Shown here: piece after piece, positions 55,017-63,278 of the stretch
How the letters are laid out: each line of letters starts with the position of its first letter
How positions within the stretch are numbered: position 1 is the stretch's first letter
Source of the DNA: UBA685 sp002299005
Lineage (GTDB): Bacteria > Pseudomonadota > Alphaproteobacteria > Puniceispirillales > Puniceispirillaceae
Direction: 5' to 3'
NCBI GenBank assembly: GCA_963966775.1
Contig: CAXAAH010000001.1
Location: 186,001 to 250,000, forward strand
DNA length: 64,000 nt
Made by a program: the position numbers and the translations under genes
The notes under the pieces: generated by a model
What the model was told of the DNA's origin: nothing
The model's database searches: none
What the model saw: the letters and a program-made list of their open reading frames with translations, nothing else

Positions 55017-55961
55017 TTAGAGAGAGGCGCGCAGAGCGGCATCGCCATCTGCCGCCTCTTTTTCCCAATAGGGCACTTCGCCAAATTCAGCCACTAGGAA
55101 GTCTAAGAAGGCTTCGATCTTAGGCTTGCGATAGCTGTTCGCATTATAGACAGCTATAATGGGCACATCTTCTTCGATTAAATCTTCCATCACAGAGGTC
55201 AGTAGCCCGACCTGTACACGGCTAGAGACGATGTAGGATGGTAACATTGCCAGCCCGCCATCATTGAGCGCGGCACGCATCATCGTATCCCCATTATCAA
55301 ACCGCATCTGGCCATTTGCACGGAAGGTGAATTTCGACCCATCCTTATTGTGAAAGTGCCATTCATTCGAATAATGGCCCGCGCTATGGGTGATAAGCTG
55401 GTGACGGTTTAGCTCGGCAGGTTCTTGCGGCATCGAGAATAGCTCAAGATAATGCGGCGAGGCGACAAGGCGTCTGCGATTAGGCGCAAGACGTCTATAT
55501 TCGAGGCCTGCCACATTGCCAGGCTCAGCAATCTCAATTGATACATCGACCTCTGAGTTACGGTCATGCGGCCTGTCAGAGGCCAGCAAATCAATTGTCA
55601 GGCGCCTATGTTTACGCTTGAATTTCGGCAAATGAGGCGCGATGTGACGATGCGCAAAACCAGCCGCACATTGAACGCGCAACAGGCCTCTGATTTGATG
55701 AGTGGCAGAGGATATTTCCGCCTCAGCCTCGTCAATTTCATTCAAGATACGTTGGCATTTCTCAAGGTAATTTTGGCCAACTTCGGTCAGTTTTAATTTG
55801 CGCGTTGTACGCTCAATCAAAAGGGCGCCTAGATGGCTTTCGAGCGATGATAGATGTTTGGAGACCACCGAGGGCGCCATATCAAGATGATCGGCGGCGA
55901 GACGAAATGAGTCATAGGTCACGATGGCATTAAAGACGCGCATTGAGGTTAACTGATCCAT
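55017..55961 (-). CDS. LysR family transcriptional regulator
   Basis: 314 residues from the ATG at 55959-55961. The open frame extends 71 codons further, but the helix-turn-helix start (DQLTSMRVFNAI) fixes the true start. HTH at about 17-40 (SFRLAADHLDMAPSVVSKHL), then a substrate-binding domain with CAAGFAHRH. It belongs to the large group resembling PA0477/DsdC-like LysR proteins; the effector is unknown. No obvious target gene is divergent from it other than tRNA-Ser. Confidence 0.88.
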   Translation of the reverse strand: MDQLTSMRVFNAIVTYDSFRLAADHLDMAPSVVSKHLSSLESHLGALLIERTTRKLKLTEVGQNYLEKCQRILNEIDEAEAEISSATHQIRGLLRVQCAAGFAHRHIAPHLPKFKRKHRRLTIDLLASDRPHDRNSEVDVSIEIAEPGNVAGLEYRRLAPNRRRLVASPHYLELFSMPQEPAELNRHQLITHSAGHYSNEWHFHNKDGSKFTFRANGQMRFDNGDTMMRAALNDGGLAMLPSYIVSSRVQVGLLTSVMEDLIEEDVPIIAVYNANSYRKPKIEAFLDFLVAEFGEVPYWEKEAADGDAALRASL

Positions 55962-56111
55962 AAAACTTCTATCTGCTTTTCTAGTGGTAACAGGCTTACT
56001 TTCCGCGTTTATAACATGACAGCGGGCACAAAGACTAGATAGCTTGCGCAGGTTGTGATGGTGGGGAGGGGGTTTTATGGCAAAAAACCGCTTAAGGGCG
56101 GCCTTTTGGAT

Positions 56112-56140
56112 TTGACAAAATTTATGACCCCTTTTAAGAA
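56112..56140 (+). promoter_or_regulatory. Candidate promoter of tRNA-Ser
   Basis: A perfect TTGACA lies 17 bp from TAAGAA, about 50 bp upstream of the tRNA. The -10 region is inside a small inverted repeat (CCCCTT / AAGGGG). Pattern match only. Confidence 0.5.
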
Positions 56141-56193
56141 GGGGGTGCATACGCCGTGGGGCATTTTTGCCCACTTCACGATTGACCCTTTGC

Positions 56194-56285
56194 GGAGGGG
56201 TGGCCGAGTGGCTGAAGGCGGCGGTTTGCTAAATCGTTAAAGGAAGAAATTCCTTTCGGGGGTTCGAATCCCTTCCCCTCCGCCA
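56194..56285 (+). tRNA. tRNA-Ser (anticodon GCT)
   Basis: A 92-nt class II tRNA. The acceptor stem GGAGGGG pairs with CCCCTCC, the anticodon loop contains GCT, the long variable arm is a perfect hairpin (AAAGGAA / TTCCTTT), the T loop reads GGTTCGAATCC, and the CCA end is encoded. It reads AGC/AGU serine codons. The 3' side opens into a low-G+C patch with accessory genes, and tRNA-Ser genes are common integration sites. Confidence 0.97.
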
Positions 56286-56379
56286 CTTTTTCTCACTATT
56301 TTTTAAAGCTGTTTATACCGATAGACTTTGCTGGTTCTTGTTTCCATGATCACAGCCTAGAGGATAGGTGCGCGGTCCG

Positions 56380-56784
56380 TCATTGCCTGAATTCACGCGG
56401 TTGTTTGACCCGGATCAGATAGCCCTCTTTTAGTCTGAACAAGAACTCAACACTCCCCCAAGGCGGGTGCCGCACTTCAGAGCATTCGAAGCCACTATCC
56501 GCAATTTCGTCTCTGATATTGCCCAATTCTGGCACGCAGATGACGATCTCAATGCCCTTACCACCTGTGCCTGGCTCTGGTAGCTCCCAATGGCTTTCGC
56601 TGGCTTTATTCTTTGAGGGAGAGAATAGCATGATGTCGAAGTAAGACGGATGCCTTAGCTGTCGCCAGCCATGATGGTCTTCGATCAATGAAAAGCTAAA
56701 CAGCTTCGAGAAGAGCGCCGCATACTCATCAAGATGTTCGGTATATAGTTCGATTTGAACCATTTCGCGCTCATTCTTCGCCAA
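56380..56784 (-). CDS. VOC (glyoxalase/bleomycin resistance) superfamily protein
   Basis: 134 residues. A beta-alpha-beta-beta-beta pattern is visible: VQIELYTEHLDEYAALFSKLF, then FDIMLFSP, and a second half ending with GYLIRVKQP; this fits one VOC module. Metal ligands cannot be assigned with confidence. A TTG start is chosen because AAAGGGG sits 7 bp upstream; the ATG seven codons later (56763) is the alternative. It is the first gene after tRNA-Ser, pointing back toward it. Confidence 0.6.
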   Translation of the reverse strand: MAKNEREMVQIELYTEHLDEYAALFSKLFSFSLIEDHHGWRQLRHPSYFDIMLFSPSKNKASESHWELPEPGTGGKGIEIVICVPELGNIRDEIADSGFECSEVRHPPWGSVEFLFRLKEGYLIRVKQPREFRQ

Positions 56785-57097
56785 TGGCCGACCCCTTTCC
56801 TAGCAAACGACTCTCTTGCAACTCAGCCATAGGCTAGCAGTGAATGGTAAATGAAACATTAATACGCGTTGTTTTGAAAAGTATAAAAAGGGCAAATGGA
56901 GACATTCCCGCTGCTGGCCGTTCTGCGGTTATTAAGGCTGTGAATGCGCAAATTCTGGAAGCGTTCTCTAGCGAGGATTAAGCTTTTGTTTTGATAGGCT
57001 TAGAGGGTGGGGGGGTGTTAGTGGGCGATGGATTTATCTAAAGTCCAGCGACCTATTTGGTGACGCATCGGACAGCCGTATTTAAAATATAAAAACC
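56785..57097. other. Gene-poor spacer in the tRNA-linked patch
   Basis: 313 bp without a confident gene. It contains the 45-codon frame listed separately, a G-rich run near 57008-57018 and AT-rich sequence near 57085. Short open pieces on both strands look like debris of decayed genes rather than intact ones. No direct copy of the tRNA 3' end was found here. Confidence 0.5.
56844..56981 (+). CDS. Possible small ORF or gene remnant
   Basis: 45 codons from an ATG at 56844. The second half (GDIPAAGRSAVIKAV, then AQILEAF) reads like a protein C terminus with an amphipathic helix, but there is no ribosome site. It may be the tail of a lost gene. I do not recognise it. Confidence 0.25.
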   Translation: MVNETLIRVVLKSIKRANGDIPAAGRSAVIKAVNAQILEAFSSED

Positions 57098-57517
57098 CTA
57101 TGGATTAACATCACTCTGTGAAAGTTTTTCGCATTTCCCATATACAGCAACTATTGTTCTTTCAAATGGAAACCTATATACGTATTTCTTGTTTAAAGGG
57201 GGCTTATGTGCATAAATTAAAGCCGCCTCGGCTCGTTTTCTGTCGCTTTCATGCAATATTGGGGCAAATGAAAAACACAGTTCTTGACTACCGCTTAGTC
57301 GCAAGTCCCAAACTGGCATGTGTTCATGATTTACGATTCTATCATGAACTAATTTTGCCTCACCGATATATATTAGTTTGTCTATGCTAACGGTATCACC
57401 TTTTTCGTTGTAGGTGCACGTGTAGGTACAATATATACCAGCCTCGTTTGGAATGCTGTATAAATTCGCAAATCGCCAGTAACCTCTAAACTCTAGTGTG
57501 TAATTTTTGGTAGGCAT
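57098..57517 (-). CDS. GIY-YIG nuclease-like protein
   Basis: 139 residues. GIY at 27-29, YIG at 50-52 (KLIYIGEA), Arg60 (VHDRI), Glu97 (RAEAALIYAHKPPLN) and Asn109 follow the order of GIY-YIG catalytic residues, so the nuclease core seems complete. The domain fills nearly the whole protein; no extra DNA-binding domain is seen. AAAGGAG precedes the ATG. Its A+T content is clearly higher than that of the neighbouring housekeeping genes. It lies 157 bp downstream of an HNH endonuclease gene in the same direction. Possible roles are orphan restriction, homing or DNA repair. Confidence 0.7.
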   Translation of the reverse strand: MPTKNYTLEFRGYWRFANLYSIPNEAGIYCTYTCTYNEKGDTVSIDKLIYIGEAKLVHDRIVNHEHMPVWDLRLSGSQELCFSFAPILHESDRKRAEAALIYAHKPPLNKKYVYRFPFERTIVAVYGKCEKLSQSDVNP

Positions 57518-57674
57518 GTTCGCTCCTTTGAGCTAATCAAGTTGAACCCTGATATCTGCAGAAGCCAAAACTATCTTGTGGCCATAAACATGCAAAGATG
57601 CAAATATTGTTGTTCAAGGGTAAAATAAGCTTTAGCACCCACCAAGGTCATTTTTGTTCTTTGTGCGTACATAG

Positions 57675-58376
57675 CTAAAATTGCTCCTTCATTTCATCAA
57701 CAGATGGAACTTCCTCATACCCATGAATGGCTTTGTGACAGCTGGCGCAAAGTATTGAAAGATCTTCTATTTTAGTTTCAACCTGATTAGAAGCCAGTGC
57801 CAAAGGGATGTCATGATGCACTTCAAAAATGCTTTCCCTAATGCTCTTCTCGTATCGTTCACCTGTCGTTCCGCAACATTCGCAAAACAAATAGCCATGA
57901 GTGGTGATAAAAGAGTTTATCTTCTTTTGTCGTTGTGGTTTGCGCTCCCTTGATTGATGTATCCTTAGAACTCTCTGCCCCTCAAAAATAGAATCATTAG
58001 CTGTGTTTGTTTGGTATCTGGGAGATGCCTTGAGAGCATCTTTAATTTCTCCAGCCAAGGTTACCACTTCATCGGGGTTTTTATAAAATTCGTCCCATAT
58101 ATTCTTGAAATTTACTGCTGAACCGGCCTGCAAGCCTTTATGGCCTCTTTCAATCCAGCTAGGGTCACAGCTTTGAAAATTATACAATCTTGCTCTAATA
58201 CTTTTAGCGCTTCTAAATTTAGGGTTCTTAGAGGCGTTAGTCGGGTGCATTGCTCTACAGATTTTTGAATATTCATCTATTGTGCTATCTGGAATTGCGC
58301 TAACTTTGTTATGATGTTCAAAGTATAAACTAAGGACTAAAATTAATTCTTCCCTAGCCCATAAGATATATTTCAT
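57675..58376 (-). CDS. HNH endonuclease (McrA-like)
   Basis: 233 residues. The C-terminal HNH module has CxxC (Cys165, Cys168), the HH pair at 187-188 (EVHHDIPLA), the second zinc pair Cys210/Cys213 and His214 (LCASCHKAIHG). The N-terminal 120 residues begin WAREELILVLSLYF and resemble the conserved leader of many stand-alone HNH proteins found with restriction genes. No methyltransferase or ATPase partner is present. It is AT-rich, between tRNA-Ser and yaaA, with no clear ribosome site, and was probably acquired. Confidence 0.8.
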   Translation of the reverse strand: MKYILWAREELILVLSLYFEHHNKVSAIPDSTIDEYSKICRAMHPTNASKNPKFRSAKSIRARLYNFQSCDPSWIERGHKGLQAGSAVNFKNIWDEFYKNPDEVVTLAGEIKDALKASPRYQTNTANDSIFEGQRVLRIHQSRERKPQRQKKINSFITTHGYLFCECCGTTGERYEKSIRESIFEVHHDIPLALASNQVETKIEDLSILCASCHKAIHGYEEVPSVDEMKEQF

Positions 58377-58559
58377 CGAATTTTTATCCAGTTTTGAGAC
58401 TCTTTAAAGACAACAAGCCCGCTCCCTCTTAACAACTTGTTTGCAATTAACGTTTTTCTTCAAGCCCCCAACCCCCACAAAATTTCCCCCAAACCCCCTC
58501 TCGCTTTTTGGCGTTCTACGCACTACATTATTCTCATCAAACCTGACGGAGATTGTGCG

Positions 58560-59336
58560 ATGATTGTGGTTGTTTCCCCTGCGAAGAAGTTGGATATGGC
58601 GGCGCCTGCTGGTGTGGCGGCTGAGATGGGGGCGAGTGTGCCTGATTTTGGCGACCGCGCAGAAGAGCTGGCGACAATCGCAGGCGCGCTGTCAGAGGCG
58701 CAATTGGCCAAGCTGATGTCTATCAGCCCCAAGCTTGCCACCTTGAACGCGACACGCTTTGCCGCCTTTGGGGCGCAAGACACAAAACCCGCGGCTTTTG
58801 CCTTTGCTGGCGATACCTATCAAGGGCTAGAGGCAGATAGCCTGCAAGCCCATGAGGTGGCGTTTGCCCAAGATCATTTGCGCATTCTGTCTGGCCTTTA
58901 TGGCGTCCTGCGCCCGCTTGATGCGATTGAACCATACCGCCTTGAGATGGGCAGCAAGCTTGCCACGCCCAAGGGCAAATCGCTCTATGATTATTGGGGC
59001 GGTGATATCGCAGACGCGCTGAATAAGGCGGCGGCACAAACAGGGGCAAAGGCGCTCGTGAATTGTGCCTCGAACGAATATTTCGGCGCGGTTGACCGGT
59101 CTGTGCTGAACCTGCCAATTATCACGCCTGTGTTCAAAGAAATCAAAGATGGGCAGGCCAAAATCGTCAGCTTCTTTGCCAAGAAAGCACGTGGCGCAAT
59201 GGCTCGCTATATCATCCAAAATGAAGTCACAAACCCCGCCGATTTAGCCAATTTTGACCTTGGCGGCTATCGCTTTGAGCCGGATGGGTCTAGTGAGGGC
59301 GAGATGCTGTTCATGCGCGATTATCCAGCCGCATAA
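58560..59336 (+). CDS. yaaA: Peroxide stress protein YaaA (UPF0246)
   Basis: 258 residues from the ATG at 58560 with GGAGAT upstream; 41 extra upstream codons are not conserved. It begins VVVSPAKKLDM and has FAGDTYQGLEA, LSGLYGVLRPLD and YRLEMGSKL, typical of the family. YaaA lowers free iron and DNA damage under peroxide stress in E. coli. It marks the return to core sequence after the nuclease patch. Confidence 0.93.
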   Translation: MIVVVSPAKKLDMAAPAGVAAEMGASVPDFGDRAEELATIAGALSEAQLAKLMSISPKLATLNATRFAAFGAQDTKPAAFAFAGDTYQGLEADSLQAHEVAFAQDHLRILSGLYGVLRPLDAIEPYRLEMGSKLATPKGKSLYDYWGGDIADALNKAAAQTGAKALVNCASNEYFGAVDRSVLNLPIITPVFKEIKDGQAKIVSFFAKKARGAMARYIIQNEVTNPADLANFDLGGYRFEPDGSSEGEMLFMRDYPAA

Positions 59337-59361
59337 CAAGCCGCATAAGGGGGGGTATACT

Positions 59362-60048
59362 ATGTCTGAGACTATTTTTGATTTGGCACCAGCCATCACC
59401 GTGCCCATCATCGGTGAGCGTGCAGACTTTCCGATTAACCGTATTTTCTGCGTCGGGCGCAACTATGCCGCTCATGCCGCTGAGATGGGGAATGAGGTGG
59501 ACAGAACCGCGCCTTTCTATTTCACCACCAGCCCTGCGAACGTCTCTCTGGGTGGCACGGTTGCCTATCCGGCTGGCACAGATGACTATCATCATGAGGT
59601 TGAATTTGTGGTCGCGCTTGGCTCTGGCGGGGCGGATATTGCGGTGGAAGAGGCGCTTTCATGCGTTTATGGCTATGGGGTGGGGCTTGATATGACGCGC
59701 CGCGATTTGCAAGCCGCCGCCAAGGATAAACGCCGGCCATGGTGTCTTGGTAAAGATGGCGAGGCTGGCACAATCCTCTCATCTCTGACTAAGGCAGAGG
59801 ATTTTGGCGCGATTGACGCACAACGCATTTGCCTGACCAAAAATGAGGAAATCGTGCAGGATTCGACCCTGTCATTAATGGTGCATAATGTGCCAGAATT
59901 AATCGCGCATCTATCGCGCTATTACACGCTGACCGCCGGTGACATCATCCTGACAGGCACACCAGAGGGCGTTGGCCCTGCTGTGGTGGGCGACAGGCTG
60001 AAGGCCACAATTGACGGCACCAGCGCGTTAGAGGTCGAATTTGTCTAA
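59362..60048 (+). CDS. Fumarylacetoacetate hydrolase family protein
   Basis: 228 residues from the ATG at 59362 (AAGGGGGGG upstream). Catalytic motifs FCVGRNYAAHAAEMG, HHEVEFVVALG (metal ligand Glu residues) and TGTPEGVGP match the single-domain FAH group (YcgM/acylpyruvase-like). It probably hydrolyses a beta-diketone or acylpyruvate; the exact substrate is uncertain. A short duplication (AGCCGCATAA twice) spans the yaaA stop just upstream. It converges with the YHS gene, and the ends overlap by 4 bp. Confidence 0.9.
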   Translation: MSETIFDLAPAITVPIIGERADFPINRIFCVGRNYAAHAAEMGNEVDRTAPFYFTTSPANVSLGGTVAYPAGTDDYHHEVEFVVALGSGGADIAVEEALSCVYGYGVGLDMTRRDLQAAAKDKRRPWCLGKDGEAGTILSSLTKAEDFGAIDAQRICLTKNEEIVQDSTLSLMVHNVPELIAHLSRYYTLTAGDIILTGTPEGVGPAVVGDRLKATIDGTSALEVEFV

Positions 60049-60506
60049 TTCAACACGGCGGGCCAATTATTGTCGCCAAGCCTGATGCGGTTGTCCCTGT
60101 CAGCTTCCCATTGCGAGCGCACGCCCAGCGAATAGTTCAAATAGAGCTTGCCATCGACAATGGTAAAGGCCTCTGGCACGGTTGAAGCCGTATAGCCGAG
60201 CGAGACGGCCCACGCGCAATAACCGCCATATTGAGGCGCGTATTTTTCTGGATTGGCGGCGAATAAATCCCGATTTTCAGCAGACGCAAAGCGAAACTCT
60301 GCGCCATCATAGCTATGTGTGAAAGATTTACTGCCTTCGACCGGACGACCTTCTGTGAAATAGGCGACAGGGTCGGTGCCTTTGATGGCAACACCCCAGC
60401 TGGTATAGACAGGATCCTTGGCCGCAAGGGCAGGGGTGGCATATAAGGCTGTGGCTGTGCAAAGCGCTGATGTGGCGGTGATCATAAATTGGCGACGAGA
60501 ACGCAT
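60045..60506 (-). CDS. Tat-exported YHS domain protein
   Basis: 153 residues. RSRRQFMITA at the N terminus is a twin-arginine signal, followed by a hydrophobic stretch and a cleavage site after ALA. The rest is a YHS-type domain: TDPVAYFTEGRPVEGS, then YAPQYGGYCAWAVS with a Cys. YHS domains are often found in metal-related proteins, but the role of this exported form is unknown. The ATG at 60506 has AGGAG upstream. Confidence 0.85.
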   Translation of the reverse strand: MRSRRQFMITATSALCTATALYATPALAAKDPVYTSWGVAIKGTDPVAYFTEGRPVEGSKSFTHSYDGAEFRFASAENRDLFAANPEKYAPQYGGYCAWAVSLGYTASTVPEAFTIVDGKLYLNYSLGVRSQWEADRDNRIRLGDNNWPAVLN

Positions 60507-60585
60507 AAGGTCATCTCCTGTTTTCTGGTTGCGGTACAAACGAAAAACACTCCAAACTCCATTAATTTAATGCTAGATTTCTATC

Positions 60586-61890
60586 ATGGCAGAATTAAGA
60601 CATTCATTCACATTTTTATGCCGCAGCTGTCACGCTTCTGGTTATCTTGGCGCAGAGACGGCCCCAAAGACGTGTCCGCACTGCCAGACAGGGCGGCTTG
60701 TGGTGGATGATGAAATCCTATCTCTCTCCATCGCGCATATAGATTGTGACAGCTTTTACGCCTCAATTGAAAAGCGCGATAATCCCGAACTTGTCGGCAA
60801 GCCCCTAATGGTGGGCGGCGAGACAAGGGGCGTGGTGGCGGCCGCGTGTTATGAGGCGCGTAAATATGGTGTGCGCTCTGCCATGCCAACCTTTCAGGCA
60901 AAAAAGCTTTGCCCGCATATCGCGATTGTCAGGCCGCGCATGGACCATTATGTGACCATCAGCCGGCAAATACGCCAGATGATGTTGTCGCTAACGCCTC
61001 TGGTGGAGCCGCTATCAATTGATGAGGCATTCCTTGATTTATCGGGGACGAGGGCTTTGCATAAGGCTAGCCCTGCTGAGATGCTGATGCGCTTGCAAAG
61101 GCGGATTGAAGAAGAAATTGGTATCACTGTGTCGGTCGGTTTGGCGGCGAATAAGTCGCTTGCCAAATTAGCCTCTGATCAAGATAAGCCAAACGGCTTT
61201 TTCGTGCTTAACGGGGCAGAGGCGCAAGCATGGTTGGCACCGCGCCCTGTTTCCACAATTTATGGCATCGGCAAATCTGCGGCAAGGCGGCTGGTAGATG
61301 CAGGGTTTCGGACATGTGGTGATATTGTCGCCGCTGACCTAAAGCAATTAGTGCCACTGCTTGGTAAGCAATCTTTGTTTATTCAAAACCTAGCCAAGGG
61401 GCATGATAGCCGAAAGATATCCACAGAAAGAGAAACAAAATCAGTATCTTCTGAGACTACATTCAATGAAAATCTTAGCTCTTCAGATGATCTTATGCCT
61501 ATCTTGGAGCGTCAATCTTTGCGCGTTTCGCGCCGGTTAAAGGCACAGGCCTTGCAGGGTAATGTGATAAATCTGAAGCTAAAATCGGCCAATTTTAAGT
61601 CAATCTCACGGCGCAAAACCATTGCCGCTCCGACCGATAAGGCGCATGAGATTTTTGAAATTGCCGCCGCAATGCTGACCAAGGAATTGCGGTCTGATTT
61701 ATCATGGCGGCTTTTGGGTGTGGGCGTTGATGGCTTTCAGAATGCGCCACAAAATGCTGATTTTTTGACGATGATAGATGATAAGGGCCTGCGCAAAGAT
61801 AAGCTTGAACAGGCGCTTGATGATATGCATGCAAGATTTGGCGGCGATGTGGTTTTCTCAGGTCGCCAAATGAAGCCTGAAAAGAAATGA
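60586..61890 (+). CDS. dinB: DNA polymerase IV with N-terminal zinc ribbon
   Basis: 434 residues of Y-family polymerase. Catalytic Asp53 is in HIDCDSFYA, and the SIDEAFLDLSG motif carries the other acidic pair. Little-finger domain at about 290-400. The first 40 residues hold Cys12/Cys15 and Cys30/Cys33, a zinc ribbon seen in many alphaproteobacterial DinB proteins. It performs translesion synthesis. An SOS box is not obvious upstream. Confidence 0.93.
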   Translation: MAELRHSFTFLCRSCHASGYLGAETAPKTCPHCQTGRLVVDDEILSLSIAHIDCDSFYASIEKRDNPELVGKPLMVGGETRGVVAAACYEARKYGVRSAMPTFQAKKLCPHIAIVRPRMDHYVTISRQIRQMMLSLTPLVEPLSIDEAFLDLSGTRALHKASPAEMLMRLQRRIEEEIGITVSVGLAANKSLAKLASDQDKPNGFFVLNGAEAQAWLAPRPVSTIYGIGKSAARRLVDAGFRTCGDIVAADLKQLVPLLGKQSLFIQNLAKGHDSRKISTERETKSVSSETTFNENLSSSDDLMPILERQSLRVSRRLKAQALQGNVINLKLKSANFKSISRRKTIAAPTDKAHEIFEIAAAMLTKELRSDLSWRLLGVGVDGFQNAPQNADFLTMIDDKGLRKDKLEQALDDMHARFGGDVVFSGRQMKPEKK

Positions 61891-61935
61891 GGCCCAAAAG
61901 GAAATCGGGCTAGCCAGCCCAGCTAAACACGCTAT

Positions 61936-62007
61936 TATAATCCAAAATCGCGGTATCACCCGAAATCGCGTTATCATCCAAAAGCGCGTTATCATGCGAA
62001 ATCGCGG
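61936..62007. repeat. Four-copy 18-bp tandem repeat
   Basis: Four adjacent imperfect 18-bp units (61936, 61954, 61972, 61990), each of the form TATCATCCGAAATCGCGT with one to three changes. The array fills the 149-bp gap between dinB and the next gene and ends 32 bp before its start. No confident gene reads through it. It could be a regulatory repeat or simple slippage product. Confidence 0.85.
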
Positions 62008-62039
62008 CCAGTACCGCTTCGAATAGTGCAGGAATGACT

Positions 62040-62468
62040 ATGTCCCATCTTTTTATCTACGGCACATTAAGAGACCATGAAGTTTGCGAGAAGGTATTAG
62101 GCCGCCATGTGTCGCCAGATGACCTAACAGAGGCTTATGCGCTTGATTTCGCAACCTTCAAAGTCGCAGATGTCAGCTATCCTTGCCTATTGCCTGAGGC
62201 AGGTGGTAGGGCCAAGGGATGTTTGCTCACAGGCTTATCAGAGCGCGATTTGGCCTTGCTAGATAAGTTTGAAGGGGCCAATTACACGCGTGTGCCGATA
62301 GAGATAATCTGCGATGATAAGGCACAGATGGCTGAATATTATCAGCCTAATCAAAAGCTTCAAACAGATGGCGCGTGGGATCTTGCAACATGGCAAAGAG
62401 ATGGCAAGGGTGATTTTCTAGCCCTGGATTTCAACATTGAGGGCGTTCGGGCTCCGGCTCATGCTTGA
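62040..62468 (+). CDS. Gamma-glutamylcyclotransferase-like (AIG2/GGACT) protein
   Basis: 142 residues from the ATG at 62040 (CAGGA upstream). FIYGTLRDHE near the start and LLDKFEGANYTR, holding the likely catalytic Glu, match the AIG2-like cyclotransferase fold. Members cleave gamma-glutamyl amines or glutathione; the substrate here is unknown. The permease gene begins inside its last codons, so the two are translated together. Confidence 0.87.
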   Translation: MSHLFIYGTLRDHEVCEKVLGRHVSPDDLTEAYALDFATFKVADVSYPCLLPEAGGRAKGCLLTGLSERDLALLDKFEGANYTRVPIEIICDDKAQMAEYYQPNQKLQTDGAWDLATWQRDGKGDFLALDFNIEGVRAPAHA

Positions 62469-63276
62469 TTTTTCGCTTCTTGAGGGCGCGCCGCTCATCA
62501 CCTTGCTGATAGGGTTTGTGGCAGTTGCGGCTGTGTCTATTTCAAAGGCAGGCTTTGGCGGAGCATTGGGGTCACTATCCACACCCATCATGCTACTCAT
62601 TGTCTCACCGACCGTGGCGCTTGGCATTTTATTGCCTTTATTTATCATCATTGACCTTTGGGTTGTCTGGTTTTGGCGCCATTTAGGCGTCAGGCGCATC
62701 ATCATATTTATGACGGTAACAGGCCTGTTAGGGCAGATAATTGGCTGGGCGTTATTGCGGATGGGAACGCTTAATGATGCGTTTCTGCTGTTATTCATCG
62801 CGCTTTTGGCGCTTTATACAGGCCTTAAATATTTCTGGTCTCGCTTTGTGGCCACAAAATCAACCACCGCGATAAGAGCCGTGGTAAAAAGCTACCGCAA
62901 GCGTATTGCGCGCCGGGCGCTACTCTGGTGCACCTTATCTGGCTTTAGCAGCTTTGTCTCTTTAACAGGCGGCATCCCGGCACAGGTTTATTTGCTGCCC
63001 CTGCAATTGCCACGCCAGTTGTTTGTGGCGACGATGGCATGGTATTTGCTGTTCTTGAATCTAGCTAAAATTCCGTTCTTTAATGATTTATCATTTATCA
63101 ATGCCAGCACATTGACCCTCTCGGCCTTACTAATGCCAGCGGTGCCTGTTGGGATTATTGTCGGGCGATGGTTGAATAAATCGATGAATGATAGTGTTTT
63201 CTATTTGGTGACGCATACTATGTTGGTATTATTAGGCCTGCAATTATTATGGCGTTATTTCTTTGGAGTGATTTAG
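62461..63276 (+). CDS. Sulfite exporter TauE/SafE family permease
   Basis: 271 residues, highly hydrophobic, with about eight membrane segments in two similar halves (SKAGFGGALGSLSTPIM in the first, SLTGGIPAQVY in the second). TauE/SafE proteins move sulfite or organosulfur anions. The ATG overlaps the preceding stop by 8 bp. Three-gene unit with the cyclotransferase-like gene and the DUF2842 gene. Confidence 0.9.
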   Translation: MLDFSLLEGAPLITLLIGFVAVAAVSISKAGFGGALGSLSTPIMLLIVSPTVALGILLPLFIIIDLWVVWFWRHLGVRRIIIFMTVTGLLGQIIGWALLRMGTLNDAFLLLFIALLALYTGLKYFWSRFVATKSTTAIRAVVKSYRKRIARRALLWCTLSGFSSFVSLTGGIPAQVYLLPLQLPRQLFVATMAWYLLFLNLAKIPFFNDLSFINASTLTLSALLMPAVPVGIIVGRWLNKSMNDSVFYLVTHTMLVLLGLQLLWRYFFGVI

Positions 63277-63278
63277 AT

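Noticed and set aside
55962..56174. 71-codon N-terminal extension of the LysR protein
   Set aside because: LysR proteins begin just before the helix-turn-helix; the extension is basic, unconserved in appearance and covers the intergenic region.
58437..58559. 41-codon N-terminal extension of YaaA
   Set aside because: The family starts at VVVSPAKKLD and a good ribosome site precedes that ATG.
56194..58560. Integrated element with attachment-site repeats at tRNA-Ser
   Set aside because: No integrase gene and no second copy of the tRNA 3' end (TCCCCTCCGCCA) was found up to yaaA, so a defined mobile element is not supported.
61891..62033. The 18-bp repeats as a CRISPR array or coding repeat
   Set aside because: The units are directly adjacent without spacers, and the frame that gives the six-residue repeat has a stop codon just upstream and no start.
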